Source: Arthrobotrys musiformis
Taxonomy: Eukaryota > Ascomycota > Orbiliomycetes > Orbiliales > Orbiliaceae
Direction: 5' to 3'
Assembly (NCBI GenBank): GCA_036971715.1
Contig: JAVHJL010000005.1
Coordinates: 434,001-498,000 of the forward strand
Length of the DNA stretch: 64,000 bases
Below the pieces are notes generated by a model that did not search any database, was not told the origin of the DNA, and worked only from the letters and a program-made list of their open reading frames with translations. The translations under genes and the position numbers were made by a program. How positions within the stretch are numbered: position 1 is the stretch's first letter; the number at the start of each line of letters is the position of its first letter. Shown one piece after another: positions 1 to 11,878 of this stretch.

Positions 1-314
1 GCATCGAGCTGGGAAAGCTTGCTATGCCCTATATCCTCCACATCAACGATTTGTGCGACAATAGGGCCTTTCAGACGTGATGAAGCGTTTTTGACGTCGT
101 GGATTGCAGACGGGAAGGTGTTCTCTGGGGTTGGTTGGACGGAGAGGGTTATTTCCGATGCTAGCAGGCGGAAGAGGGCTGTTTGGGTTAGGGATTGGAA
201 GGGAAGATTGGGTTTTTGGGTGGAAAGGAAACTGGCGAGCCAGGTTTGGGAGGGCAGGATGGATTTGGTGGAGACCAGATGGCTGGAGATTTGGATTGCC
301 AGCGAGGGTGCCAT
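1..314 (-). CDS. RMI1: RMI1, RecQ-mediated genome instability protein 1 (5' partial)
   Basis: The minus strand is open from an ATG at 314 to the window edge (104 full codons, no intron). The protein starts MAPSLAIQISSHLVSTKSIL and ends at the edge with IVDVEDIGHSKLSQLDA. The pattern of an N-terminal helical region followed by G-P-x-V-x-Q-I-x-D-x-E-D-I-G-x-S-x-x-S-Q matches the N-terminal domain and start of the OB fold of RMI1, which works with the RecQ helicase and topoisomerase III to dissolve double Holliday junctions in the nucleus. It is divergent from PNO1, so the 432 bp between them must hold both promoters. The rest lies outside the window. The name rests on motif memory, not a search. 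Confidence 0.75.
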   Translation of the reverse strand, partial: MAPSLAIQISSHLVSTKSILPSQTWLASFLSTQKPNLPFQSLTQTALFRLLASEITLSVQPTPENTFPSAIHDVKNASSRLKGPIVAQIVDVEDIGHSKLSQLD

Positions 315-746
315 GGCGGTTAAATTAGTATTATGGCCTTGAATTCCATATGTTACCCGGTGATGCCGATGCCAAAGTGCATTTTGACACTGATGAAGTT
401 GGTGAAGTTGGTGAAGTTGGTGAAGTTGGTGAAGTTGGTGAAGTTGGTGAAGTTGGTGGAGTTGGTGGAGTTGGTGAAGCTGGCGAGGTTCACGAAGATT
501 GCTGTGGTGTTTGTCCTCGAGATGTGTTGCAAACCCGCCCAGTCCAAAAAGGGCAACGATTTTTGGTGGTCGATTTTTTTCTTTCTTTTCCTCTTCGATT
601 CCCCAAAAAACTTCAACAGCTATCGATACCGTCGCACGAAAGACAGCTCGACAGAACCACCGCCGAACAACCAAAATACCCAATATCGCTCTATAACCGA
701 TATAATCGCTGTTACTGCTACTATATCTTAGCTAGAATCATTCATC
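315..746. other. Divergent promoter region RMI1/PNO1
   Basis: This 432-bp spacer separates two divergent start codons. It holds a 9-bp tandem repeat (392-490) and a T-rich/pyrimidine-rich tract around 575-600. Forward open frames here translate the repeat as Leu-Val-Lys or Gly-Glu-Val units and look like by-products of it. Confidence 0.6.
392..490 (+). repeat. 9-bp minisatellite GGTGAAGTT, 11 units
   Basis: Units run head to tail: GATGAAGTT, then six perfect GGTGAAGTT copies (401-454), two GGTGGAGTT (455-472), GGTGAAGCT and GGCGAGGTT. Period 9 keeps the frame open on both strands, which explains the long spurious frames over it. The edge units are degenerate and the centre is homogeneous, as expected from slippage or unequal exchange. 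Confidence 0.95.
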
Positions 747-1701
747 ATGCCAGCTCCAACAGCTCTCATAAAGCCTGTCGAGGAACCGTCGGCCGCCCCA
801 CAGTGGTCCGAAGGTACGCTATTACCCCGCGAAGATGTCGATATAGTGGCATACAATGAGACTAATTGGGATCGCAGCTACCGATGATATCGCTCTCGAT
901 GCTCAGACGCTGTCTACCACCGTCGAGGGTACAGAGAACCCAGTTCACGAGGATACAGAGATGCGGATAGATGAAGAAGGAAGACCGGTTTTCAAACCTG
1001 CAAAGCAAAGTGTACGATATTTCTCCAGCACCTTATTCACAGCTACCCTATCCTAATCGATCAATAATATTGCAGGAAAAATTCTACAAAATAGAAACCC
1101 GCAAGGTCCCAGTCCCTCCTCACCGCTTCAGCCCTCTCAAAGCCGCCTGGCCCAAAATCTACCAACCGATAGTCGAACATCTCAAAGTCGACGTCCGGAT
1201 GAACCTAGCCACGAAATCCGTCGAAATCCGCAATTCCAAGAAAACCGAAGATCCAGGAGCACTCCAGAAAGCCGCCGACTTTGTAAAAGTCTTCACATTG
1301 GGATTCGATATCGATGATGCTATCGCTCTGTTGAGGTTGGATGAGTTGTATACTGAGACATTTGAGATTAAGGATGTGAAGACTTTGCAAGGAGAGCATT
1401 TGTCTAGAGCTATTGGACGTATAGCTGGAAAAGACGGGAAGACACGGTTTGCGATTGAGAATGCGACGAAGACTAGAATTGTGCTGGCAGATAGCAAGAT
1501 TCATATTCTGGGTGCTTTCCAGAACATCAGAATGGCTAGAGAGGCGGTTGTTAGTTTGATTCTAGGTGCTCCACCGGTAAGTTCACCCTTCGTTTTTACA
1601 ACTTTCTGGCTCGAAAAAATGGTACTAATAAATTGGTGAAATAGGGCAAGGTATATGGCTCTCTAAGAACTGTAGCAGCCAGGCAGAAGGAACGATTTTA
1701 G
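747..1701 (+). CDS. PNO1: PNO1/DIM2, KH-domain pre-rRNA processing factor
   Basis: Model: exons 747-813, 878-1011, 1076-1576, 1645-1701 (252 aa); introns of 64, 64 and 68 nt, all GT-AG. Pno1/Dim2 is a nucleolar assembly factor of the small ribosomal subunit that works with the Nob1 endonuclease and the dimethyltransferase Dim1 at the 3' end of 18S rRNA. Evidence is the family core: IETRKVPVPPHRFSPLKAAW, then ETFEIKDVKTLQGEHLSRAI, the KH loop GRIAGKDGKTRFAIENAT, SKIHILGAFQNI and the short last exon ending TVAARQKERF, a typical Pno1 C-terminus. The N-terminus joins WSE to AATDDIALDAQTL across the first intron. Length is normal for fungi. Confidence 0.95.
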
Positions 1702-2115
1702 GATCTACGATCTGCTGCTATGTGAAGTCTATCTGCTGTTTAATTTATGATGCATGATATTATATATATTCTATGCCGGGTTTGGAGTTTAGCATTTGGG
1801 GTGGGTTAGCGGCGTATAAAAGTGCTGTTTCTTTCTTGTCCCTTTTTGTTCATATCAGAATTTTATAGAGTACCTGAATGTATAAAATCATTCGATCTAT
1901 TGAACTAGATACCATCAATTGCAGTCACGGGATTAGGAGATATATAATTTTGAGAGGAGAGGGTTGAAGTTTGGGAATTCAGCTACTTTCGGCGTGATAT
2001 TACCTAAGTACTTACATATTATATGAAGAAAAGATTAAACATCTAATTATATTACCATCCAGCCTCGACTATGATCCACCCCCCAAATTCAGTGCGCCCT
2101 CCAAGGTCCAAATCC
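1702..2115. other. Convergent 3' intergenic region
   Basis: AT-rich spacer between the ends of PNO1 and the NACHT gene; expected to hold both 3' UTRs. It contains a TACCTAAGTACTTAC stretch near 2001-2015 but no coding signal. Confidence 0.5.
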
Positions 2116-5100
2116 TCACGTGCCCCGCAACTCGGCCGTAATGCCCCTTTCTATCTCACGAACAGTACGCATTCGGTAATCCCAGCAATCCGTCATTGGC
2201 CTTGTATGTGAAGAATCAATAGGTTCAGCCCCCCAGCTTTTGTCTATTTCCTCCCGAGGAACCGGCGTAAGCAATGGTATTCCAACGCGCATCCGAGGAT
2301 AAATATGGATTTGACGGTGGCGCCTAAATAAAGCTAGAATCTCGGGCTTGGTGGGCTTCTCGGACCAATACGCCCCTCTCTCTACTATATCAAATGCAGA
2401 ATCGGAATCGGAGCTCGAGGGTCCGGTTCCTTTAGCCAAGGGATTCGCGCCAGCAACCAGCAATGCCTTAATATAGTCGTAACAGTCTTTAAACCATATT
2501 CTGGTATCAACTCTGGTCAGAATCATCCACCAAGATGCATTTATGAGCGCCTTTTGAAGTGTGTCGGTATCGATCGATCGCCGTCCTAGAGGGTTATGGA
2601 AATCTTTTTCGAGGATTGCTGCGAGAATGCATGGCATAAAGGGCATAGAGGTTGAAATAACTGGCCTATGGCCCTGTAGGAAACTATGGATGTTACTTTC
2701 GTCGAATTCTGCCCGCTTCAGGATTTTCCCGAAACCATTGTCGAGGTATTTGGCGAATTCAAGTGCGGATCTGTTAATTTTGGTCCTAACTGGTCTCGCG
2801 GTGGTCCTAGCAATATTAACAGGAACAATAGGAGCTCCACGAGGTATACGTATCTTTGTATTGGGATGCCGTTGGACAGGGCAGGTGCGAGAAAGCATAC
2901 GTGAGCAGATCTCAAATATACTCCCAAGGTTGCTAACCGGCGAGGCCAAGTACAGGGAGCCAAAATCGATAAAGAGGCGGAACTCCACCTGGCTCGAGGG
3001 GCTGAGAGGCCTTGATAGAATACTTCCGACGGTCTTTGGCCGGAGGCTTTCCGCCACCTCCCCGACCAAAAGGACAAGATGATTTAACACGTTTGGAAAA
3101 TCAGAGTCGCAGACAATCGAAAGTGTACCCCGGCCGTCTAGGTCCCTCAAGGCACTTCTTTGCGGTATCCAAAAATCGAACAAGACTCCGATAGACCGAG
3201 TTACATTGAGCAGGGCGACAAGAATCCCCTCCAGATAGGTATCGCTAGGCCCAATCACGCCGGCCTCCTAGATATATCGATAGGAAACAACTCGTCAATA
3301 AATATTCTTCTATAATACTATAATGTGGCATTGTGTCTACCTCACGAAAGGGTATGGTATCCATGACGAAGTTTATCAGACGCCCTACTCTTTCGGACCG
3401 ATTATATGGCGGTGGTTCGTCGAGGCCAAATCCATTGATCTTTAATTTGAGGCTTTTGTATTCTAAGTCGGCCAGAATCGAAATATTATGCCACAGGTAC
3501 TCGTACAATTGGGGGGTAGAATGATAAAACAGCATGTTCATATTCCGAATGGCTCGCCTGAAAGAATCGACGTTAAGTTTTACTAGTGATTTCTGCAATA
3601 TATGAGGGTCCACATCTCCAAAGTTGATTCGATCCGGTAGCAGCGTGGCCTCAATATCTCCACAGTCCGGTGTATCGAGGTACCAGGCGAGCAAAGATGG
3701 TATGACAAGAGGATATAACTCCTTATGCGCATTTCTAATTGAGCTTTCAGAGGGGTACTCTTCAGATAAATGGCGAAATGGTATTCCAAATCCGAATTGT
3801 TCCAACAAGTATCGAGCTGTATCATGGTCCTTGGTTTCAATCGTAATTTCGACCCCTTGTACGATCAATGACTTGAACTCCGGATCCAATACATGTTCGC
3901 GTGGTAATTCCATAAGCATTGACTTTGTAAGCGCATAGTTTTGAGCTTTGAATGCTGCTTTCAACCCTTCGAGGAGGCATAAGTTTTCCGCAGTCGACGT
4001 GCTAGCCCAAGCCGAGAACACGGAGGAGAATTTTTGATACAAGGGCGTGAGGTTCAAAGAGCAAACTAAGGAAAATAGACTTTCGAGCTTGCGAGAGGAT
4101 CCACCGTCTGTCGACCATCCTGGAGAAACAGGGTCCTCTGAGTCCAAAGGGCTACACCCGTGATCATTAAAAAGCTTAAGGATTTCGAAATTTCCGGACT
4201 CTATTGCGTAGTCAAAAGGCGTGTTTCCGTAGATATCCTGACGCACCCACCATGCTCTACTAACAGGTGTTTGAAATAGGTATTCTAAAACTGCGGACGA
4301 GCTGCTAAGGACGGCTGTATGCATGATATTGCGGTCATGAGAATCTATTCGTTCTAGAATATATCCTCTACTAGAGCTCCCCGCCCATCTCTCAGAAAGC
4401 CACTGTAAAGTATCGGCGTTAGGGTGAGAAGCGGCAATATGTGCCAGCGTTGTTCCATCCTGGAAGCTGAGAAGAATATAGTGTGTGTTATCTGCGCCCC
4501 GAAGTTTTTTTTTGATAGCGGAAAGCAAGAGACGGTGATCGTTTTCGACGGCCCAGACAAAAGCATCCGTATATGGATATGGACCCTGAGAGTGCCGTTG
4601 GCCCCAAGGCCTTATGTCGAATATTGGCATTGCCTCAAAACACAATTTGAGAAACCCCTGAGGCAAGAGTTCTTCATCGGTGGCTATTCGATCTAGAGCT
4701 CGACAGTGTTGGAGCCAATATGCCCTAACGTACTCCAGGAACTTATATCCAGCCAAAATAGCTTCCGATGGAGGACTAGGGAGGTAGATATATTTGGAAA
4801 AGTCGATCTTGACTTTCTGAGTTTCTGCTTCGCCGTCGAAAAACCCATTCAGCAATCTGAACCCTCGCATTATCGACTGGAGACCTTTTCCGAAAGCACT
4901 GACAGGAAGGTCCACTGTAGCCAGATTTGAAGCGTATTGTTGAATCAACTGCATGTTTTCGTCGACCGTGGGTTTTTGGAAGGGTATGACCTTTGTCTCG
5001 AAATCAGAGAAGGACAAATAGGTAAGACAAAGCGTCGCAATGACACTCTCGGACGAGCAGATCGCATTGGCGACATCAACAAGCTTAGCCTCAGGTCGTA

Positions 5101-7680
5101 CTCTGTCGACGGTATGTTGCAGCTCTGTAATGTATTGTTTGAGCGTATAATGGAAAAAGGAAACGGTTTCTTCGGCTTCGTTGTATTCAAGAAGATTGCC
5201 ACATCGTTTTATGATTTTCCATTGACCCTTATCAACGGCTATCTTCTTTCGATTCAAATATTTATCGTTGGTATCGACGGAAATAGCTTCCATGATTTCG
5301 GATATGGTGAGTGGTCTTTTTGCGTGATATATCCAATTATAGACTCGCTGGGAAGTCGACTGAGTTCGAGGATCTTTGCAGTCAACGAATATGCGGCGAA
5401 GATTGCGTTCGTAAGTTTCGTATAGTCCAATTGGCAACTGATCGAGGGCTTCTTCAACTTCTAGGTCTGTGGCACAGTCGCAAATATCCTATATCCACAC
5501 AGTCAATCATAACTCATAAAGCCGTGAGATCTCAAGGGGGTCTCGGGCGATCGTAGTCCCATGGAGCCTTCACCTTCAGCTGCAGAGCAACCCAAAGAAA
5601 CCTATATAGAAGAATTAAGCACAGCATTAGTACAGCAACTGTCCAGGGTATACATTGCGTGAGGGATTCATACATTCCATCCGACTTAACCTTGAGTTTC
5701 TCGACAATCTTTTGGTAAAGATCGGGCGCCCCCAGCTCCAGATCCCCTTTCGTTCTCAGTATCTCCACTTGTTCGACAATATACTGAGTTAGGTCGCTAG
5801 CGGGCTGTGAATCTGATAATGAGATGCTGGGGTAGCGCTCGAGCCTGTGCTTGATTTCTATATCTGTACGGCTCGAAACATATAGCGAAATCTGGGTATC
5901 CGGAAATTGGTGGGCTCGAGCGATCCATCTGAAGATATCTTCTTTCGAATGAGCGCCACATTCGTCAATACCATCGAGCACTACCCGCATCTTGTTGAAT
6001 ATCCGTGCAAATGAAAAGAATATCCCAACTGCTGTATCAAAATCCAGAGATTTACTGCCTTGCACAGCTAGCTCCAGCTCCTCTAGAAGGCCCTCTGGCG
6101 CCTTAGCTTGGCCTAATGAGAGAAGGATTTGTTTGATATAACTCTCGATGATTGTCGTCGCCAATAGAGAAATGGGCTCCTTAAAATTGCACACATAGGA
6201 CAGTACGATTGCGTCGTTAGCATTTCCTACTATTTTTAATTGGTCCTCATATACCCAACCGCTACACGAAGGACCGGAACCGAGAGAGTGGAGTTAGTCT
6301 TTGTGTATAATATCTTCTTTCAGTGACTTACGGTACCTTACCTTAGTATTGTTTTCCCACACCCGGCTAAATTAAGATAAATAATTTTAGTCAAGTATTC
6401 TGAAAAGAGCATCGGAAAATATTACCCTTTCCATGGGCCCATAGAACACTTGATTGAGCAGAAGCGACCCAAGATTTGTAGTTGTCACAGTCTTTGATCC
6501 AGCTACAAGTTCCCTTATGTCGAGCGCCTTGGGAATCCTGCATCTTTTTCTCATAACCACAGGGACAGAGCTTAGACAAGATAAGATACCATCTAGCTTC
6601 TAGTATCAGACTTTTGGTTAGCGCCAAGACTTTGTAAAATTGCAACTGATATATAAATATTGAAAATGCGTACTTTTCCGCCTCTTCTCCTCTTCAATCC
6701 TTTTTTGACGGGCTAGATTTCGTTCAGCCTGCTCAAGTTGTCTTTCTTGACCCTGAGCCTCTCGTTCCCTCGAGCTCTCGATCATATGGGCTAACCCTGC
6801 CTCCCTTTCCACGTTCGCCTTATGTCGTCGAAAGTTGTCCATAAAATGTCCAAATTGGGCTTCAAACGGTTTCCACAGCAGCTTCATCCCAACCTTAAGG
6901 CTCGGAGAGAAGATTTTGTTCGCTTCGGGGGTGATTTGTTAACAATATGGTTTCGCCCGAGTATTGTATTTAGGATAAGCGGGCATTACTTTTTTTGTAT
7001 TTCTTCCTTCCCTCTAGGAAGACTTGTTTGGAGGCTGCACAAAATAGCAAGATGTCCAAATATACTAATGACAAGGCGTGTAGCAGGTATGCTTGGCTCG
7101 GGAATAACTTCGCGTATGAATCGAATCGCGGGAGGACGTCTCCGATTCTTTCGAACATATCGAGAAGTTTACCATGATATTTGCCGAAAGATTCTGCAAT
7201 CTTAAAACCCAAGAAACACAAAAGTCAGTCTCTGCAGTAGTAAAATAGATAGAGAAGCCTGGAAAGTATAGATTATTGAGAATAAGCTTAGGGTGCGATC
7301 TCCTACAGTAAGGACCACTCGTATCCCGCCCCACAAAGGACAGAGGATTCCAGACTGGGTGTTCGAAATAACGTCAAGCGCGGCGCCATACTGGTGGATA
7401 GCGTCTACAAGAGGCATCATTTTGGATGCCATATACCAAGCTTTGCTGTCGCTTCCGGCTCGCTTTTGTGCAGCACTTGCTGCGTATAGCACTTCTTCCG
7501 GCTTGACATCGTTGAATTGTGACTTCTCTTCGTCTGTCAAGCCTTCCTTAAACCGTTCCTTTGCCAATTCCCAGGGATCGCGGAAAGGTCTATATTTTTC
7601 AAACTGAGTATTAGTAATAGATAAATAGATTAGACGGTGGGATACTTGACGGGGGGGAAGCTTAAAACCCACCCGCTCAT
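2116..7680 (-). CDS. NACHT STAND (NLR-like) protein with DUF7708-like N-terminus and ankyrin repeats
   Basis: Ten-exon model on the minus strand: 7680-7646, 7589-7307, 7200-6990, 6922-6674, 6599-6426, 6366-6342, 6261-5674, 5601-5574, 5488-3341, 3267-2116; 4,893 nt, 1,630 aa, every join in phase with GT-AG ends. Residues about 15-230 resemble the DUF7708 domain of fungal STAND proteins (PLWGGIRVVLTIAESFGKY, then ERIGDVLPRF); 230-262 is a charged Glu/Arg coiled coil. NACHT: Walker A GKAGCGKT (about 316-323, across the 6426/6366 splice), Walker B VVLDGIDEC (about 419-427), then VSSRTD, a KSDGMFLWVALQL motif and a winged helix. Ankyrin-like repeats lie near 870-985 (DGTTLAHIAA, YGNTPFDYAI). The C-terminal third is unrecognised apart from a weak ankyrin-like segment. 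Such proteins are proposed cytosolic non-self sensors in heterokaryon incompatibility or defence; that role here is inference. The 5' exon choice is the least certain part. Confidence 0.82.
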
Positions 7681-9950
7681 CTTGATTATGTTCGACCTAG
7701 ACTGATGTATCCGTATACGTATGATAGATTAATAAGAGATTTGAGTTTGAGGGTCACAGAACTCCCAAATCAATTCTAAAACTGTTAACTGAGGGTTTTA
7801 AAGTAACAAACGCGATGAAGATCCAGATTCGAAATCGATCAGCCTGTTTTGGACGCCTCTATGCCTCAGCCTTGCAATGGCTTGGCTTCGCAGCATGCAA
7901 GCGCCCCGCACGAGTTGTACCTTTGCACTGTATACCTACATAGGCACATAGCTGTACTGACATATGTAGTTATAGTTATATAGATAAAAATTGCCGAGTA
8001 TACAAAAGGAGCTAGCCCCCCCTCGATTGACACCTCTGGAAGTAAGAGGTGATACCCGTATCTATATGGCCTAGATCTAACAGATTTGGTTTGAAGTATT
8101 GCCGGGGTTCTGTATATAATACCACGCAGTTATTATCGCGATATCAATAGTGCACAAGCCGTCGCGTAGATTGATAGAGACAAACATCCCCGTCGTCTAG
8201 CTATCAGTGATATAGTTATCTTAAGATCTTTTGAATTCATGAAAATTCCTAGTATTCAAATGGTGGCTATCGTCGACACGCTGGTCTGGCCCACAAGGCA
8301 AGGCCTCAGTGACTAATAAAAATACTAAAATGAATAGACCGGACTGTCGAAATAGCATTAAGCTCAAATCTAGATCAAGAGTATACCTGTATACAGGCCG
8401 TATATATTACACAAGACACAGATGAACTCAACGAGCGACCCGCGTTGGAATTTAGCAAACAACACAAGTTTAAACCGTATTTCTAGCATGGAGACTGATG
8501 GTAGTACGTACTTACCTAGGTTAGGTTGTACGAGACAGGTCCATAAAGACTAGCTCAATTGACTCGAGCCTATATCTAGGAATTCTGGCCTGCGAACTTA
8601 CCAAGTAACTTAAAAATCAACGCCGCATATATAAGGAAGCATGTGCATGATCAATGTTCATTTCTTTGCGTACCTGACAGTGCGTTACTTGCGTACAACT
8701 TTACACCCGAGAATTCTCGACATTGAAAGCAAGACATTTCTTGGCACTTGAGGCTCTTAGCATGTAAATAAATTTGCAACCGCTCAAACACGAAAACGAT
8801 GTCCAATTGTGAAAATAAGCCTTGAAGAGTAGGACGAGGGGTAGCATATACTTCACGAGTACGACAGAGCTCGAGCCTCACGGGGCCCTCCCACATTGTC
8901 ATTCAATATATGGGCTCGAAATCTTGCACCGAAGGATATCCCCTGCCAACATTGCAAACACATTATTTATACCGTATGTGTTGCAATTGCCCAGCGCAAA
9001 TAGCTCTTCAGTCCGGTACAGTCTCGTAACCAAGAGTTCGGTAATACACAGTATGCTCACTAATTGGTACCAACCACGATCACTGTACCGTCCCTAACCT
9101 CATTCCACATTTCCGGACGTCCGTGGGATAAACATCATGTGTTACCGCTATAATGACAAAATCTAAAAGGATATGAGTTACGTAGCTGCGGGGGTAGCCT
9201 TTTCTCGATATTCACCGGCTCCGGAAATATGAAATCGCCTATATATATTACATGCCAACCCTGCAGGGTTTCAAGTAGAAATCCCGGGAACCAAAGCCGG
9301 CCGCCCAGGAAAGCTACTCCCCTCCCCCCGTTCTAGAGCTCCCCAGTATTTCGAATTCCCCCCTCCTCTTGAACACTGCCGTCAGCTATTGTTTCAAAGC
9401 CGTATATTATCCGGCCGTGCTCCGGAGGTCCTGTACCTTTTTATCAGAACGTCTATGTGGCCTCTCAGAGTAACTCCACCCGAGTCACCGTTCCGTATGT
9501 TGCACACACCCCAAATCGAGAAAAAAACATGCTGTTTGTGAACCGTGCATACATATACGCCGTAGATACCTGATCATGTGCGCCGCGGTCTAACTTCCAG
9601 CCTCCTTGGCCCTGCCTTTTTGCCTAGGCATATGTTTTTTTAGTCCTAGACGCATGTTCATCCCAGCTTGTGTATATGTGGATATTGGCAAGAGCTGTGA
9701 ATTGTTGAATCGTGTTCGTTTTGGGCGCAACAAAAACCCGCCCGATTTAATATACGGGTTGCCTTTTCCCCACAAATACCACAACCAAAACCCTCCCACC
9801 TGCCCACCTCTCTTCCTTCCTACCCACCTTTTCCTCCCATTAACGACACTTCTGTTCAACATCATCACGCTTCTGTTACCATTGATACAAGAAGAGTTCA
9901 TTCTCTTTCTCATTTCTTTAAGACCCGTCTGTTTCTTTGATTAAGACAAG
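7681..9950. other. Gene-poor intergenic region
   Basis: About 2.3 kb between the divergent NACHT and NMT1 genes. Short frames (8651-8902 minus, 8822-9097 plus) have no start context, family signature or convincing introns. The last 350 bp, with C/T-rich tracts (about 9775-9840), is probably the NMT1 promoter and leader. Nothing else recognised. Confidence 0.5.
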
Positions 9951-11878
9951 ATGGCCGAAGAGTCCAAAGTCGTAGACGAAACAACCGCCCCTCCAGCCGA
10001 GGAAGCAAGCAGCAGCTCATCGGCAGCGGTTGATGCCGCCCAGGCTGCTGCTGAGTCTATAGTCCCTGGTGTCGACATGTCGCAGCCGGTTGGGAAGCTA
10101 GATAGGAAAACAATGGATCAGATTATCAAGATGAACCCCGGGTTGAGGGCTGAGACCCAGGGAAAGGACCCTGCTGCCGTGCAGAAGATGCTGGAGACTA
10201 TGAAGTTGGGAGAGCTATTGGCTGGAATGGTGAGTTTTTCTGCTTCATTGCTTTTGCTCTACTTGCTTTTGGAGGAATATTTGTAGGTTGCGACTGGAGC
10301 TGATTGATGATTGAATTATTGCTATAGGCCACCGGCAAGAACGCGAAGGATATGGCGAACTACAAGTTCTGGCAGACACAGCCGGTTCCTCGATTCGGTA
10401 CGTTGCTATCAGATGTTATGGGTTTTTTTATGTAGTAGCAGGAGCTAATGGTGGCCTAGATGATAATGAGTCGAAGCAACAGGAAGAAGGAGAGATCAAG
10501 AAGGTTGATCCGGCGCAGGTTCCAAAGGACCCTGCACCGCTTCTTGACGACTTCACATGGTGCACAGTTGATCTTGATAACGAGGAAGAGGTTGGTTCTA
10601 CAATCTATCGCAATCTCGCGGGGAAAATTTCTGACCGTTTGAATAGCTCAAGGAAGTTTACACCCTCCTTAACGGTCACTACGTTGAAGACGACGAGGCC
10701 ATGTTCCGCTTCGCCTACTCTCCGGCTTTCTTCAAGTGGTCAGTAGCACACATTCGTCACCATTTCGCAATATTTCCAAAACTAATACGGGAATGACCAC
10801 GCTCCAGGGCCCTAAAACCCCCAGGATGGAAGAAAGAATGGCACGTCGGCGTCCGTGTAAAGGCCAGCAACAGACTCGTCGCCTTTATCTCCGCCATCCC
10901 TCTAACCCTTAAAGTCCGCGCCGCAACCCTTAACTGCTCCGAAGTCAACTTCCTTTGCGTCCACAAGAAACTCCGCGGTAAACGTCTAGCCCCGGTACTC
11001 ATCCGTGAGGTTACCCGCCGTTGTAACGTCGAAGGAATCTGGCAGGCGCTTTACACCGGTGGAGCTGTCCTACCCACCCCGATTAGCAGCTGTAGATACT
11101 ACCACCGCAGTTTGGACTGGTTGAAGTTGCACGAAGTTGGATTCTCGCCCATGCCGCCGAATAGTACCAAGGCCAAGCAGATCACAAAATATGCGCTTCC
11201 ATCGGAGACAAAGGTTCCCGGACTAAGACCGATGCAAGAGAAGGATGTTGCGGAGGTTAAGTCCTTGTTGGATAGATATTTGGGGAGGTTCGATATGGCG
11301 CCGATATTCTCGGAGGAGGAGGTTAAGCATTGGTTCCTGCACCACGGCGAGGAGAAGGATGAGGACAGAGTCATTTGGACTTATGTCGTCGAGGTGAGAC
11401 ATAACAATCGCATTCTAATTTAACAGAAAGGAAAGGCGAACTAATGAAATGCGGAAAACAGGATCCCGAAACCCACAAAGTCACCGACTTCTTCAACTTC
11501 TACTGCCTGGAATCCTCCGTCATCAACAACTCCAAACACGGCATGATCAAAGCCGCATACCTCTTCTACTACGCTTCCGAAACAGTATTCGCGTCCTACA
11601 AGGATAACGATGCCATGAAGGCCGGTTTGAAGAAGCGATTGAACGAACTGATGCAAGACGGTTTAATCGAAGCTAAGAAGATGAATTTCGACGTCTTCAA
11701 CGCTTTGACCTTGTTGGATAACGTCTTGTTCCTCGGTGACCAGAAGTTCGGAGCCGGAGACGGACAGTTGCATTACTATCTCTACAACTACAGGACGGCA
11801 CCCATTTCCGGCGGTATGAACAACAAGATGGGACTGGACGAGAAGTTTGGAAGCGGGATCGGTATGGTTATGTTATAA
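9951..11878 (+). CDS. NMT1: NMT1, glycylpeptide N-tetradecanoyltransferase
   Basis: Model: 9951-10229, 10328-10397, 10460-10590, 10647-10738, 10808-11393, 11462-11878; 524 aa, phases consistent. The enzyme transfers myristate from myristoyl-CoA to the N-terminal glycine of target proteins in the cytosol. Evidence: the substrate-pocket segment ANYKFWQTQPVPRF, GWKKEWHVGVRVKASNRLVAF, NCSEVNFLCVHKKLRGKRLA, EVTRRCNVEGIWQALYTGG, YYHRSLDWLKLHEVGF, and a C-terminus ending in FGSGIGMVML, the family's characteristic carboxyl end whose terminal Leu carboxylate acts in catalysis. The first exon encodes a low-complexity Ala/Ser/Glu leader. Length is normal. Only one start fits the reading frame. Confidence 0.97.

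Noticed and set aside
333..859. Forward open frames of 132 and 169 codons over the promoter repeat
   Set aside because: They exist because the 9-bp repeat has no stops in any frame; they overlap the real PNO1 start and have no family features.
8651..9097. Short frames on both strands in the gap before NMT1
   Set aside because: Low-complexity-free but unrecognisable, without start context, splice support or domain signature.
10757..11002. 81-codon minus-strand frame inside NMT1
   Set aside because: Lies antisense to a conserved NMT exon; a codon-bias shadow.
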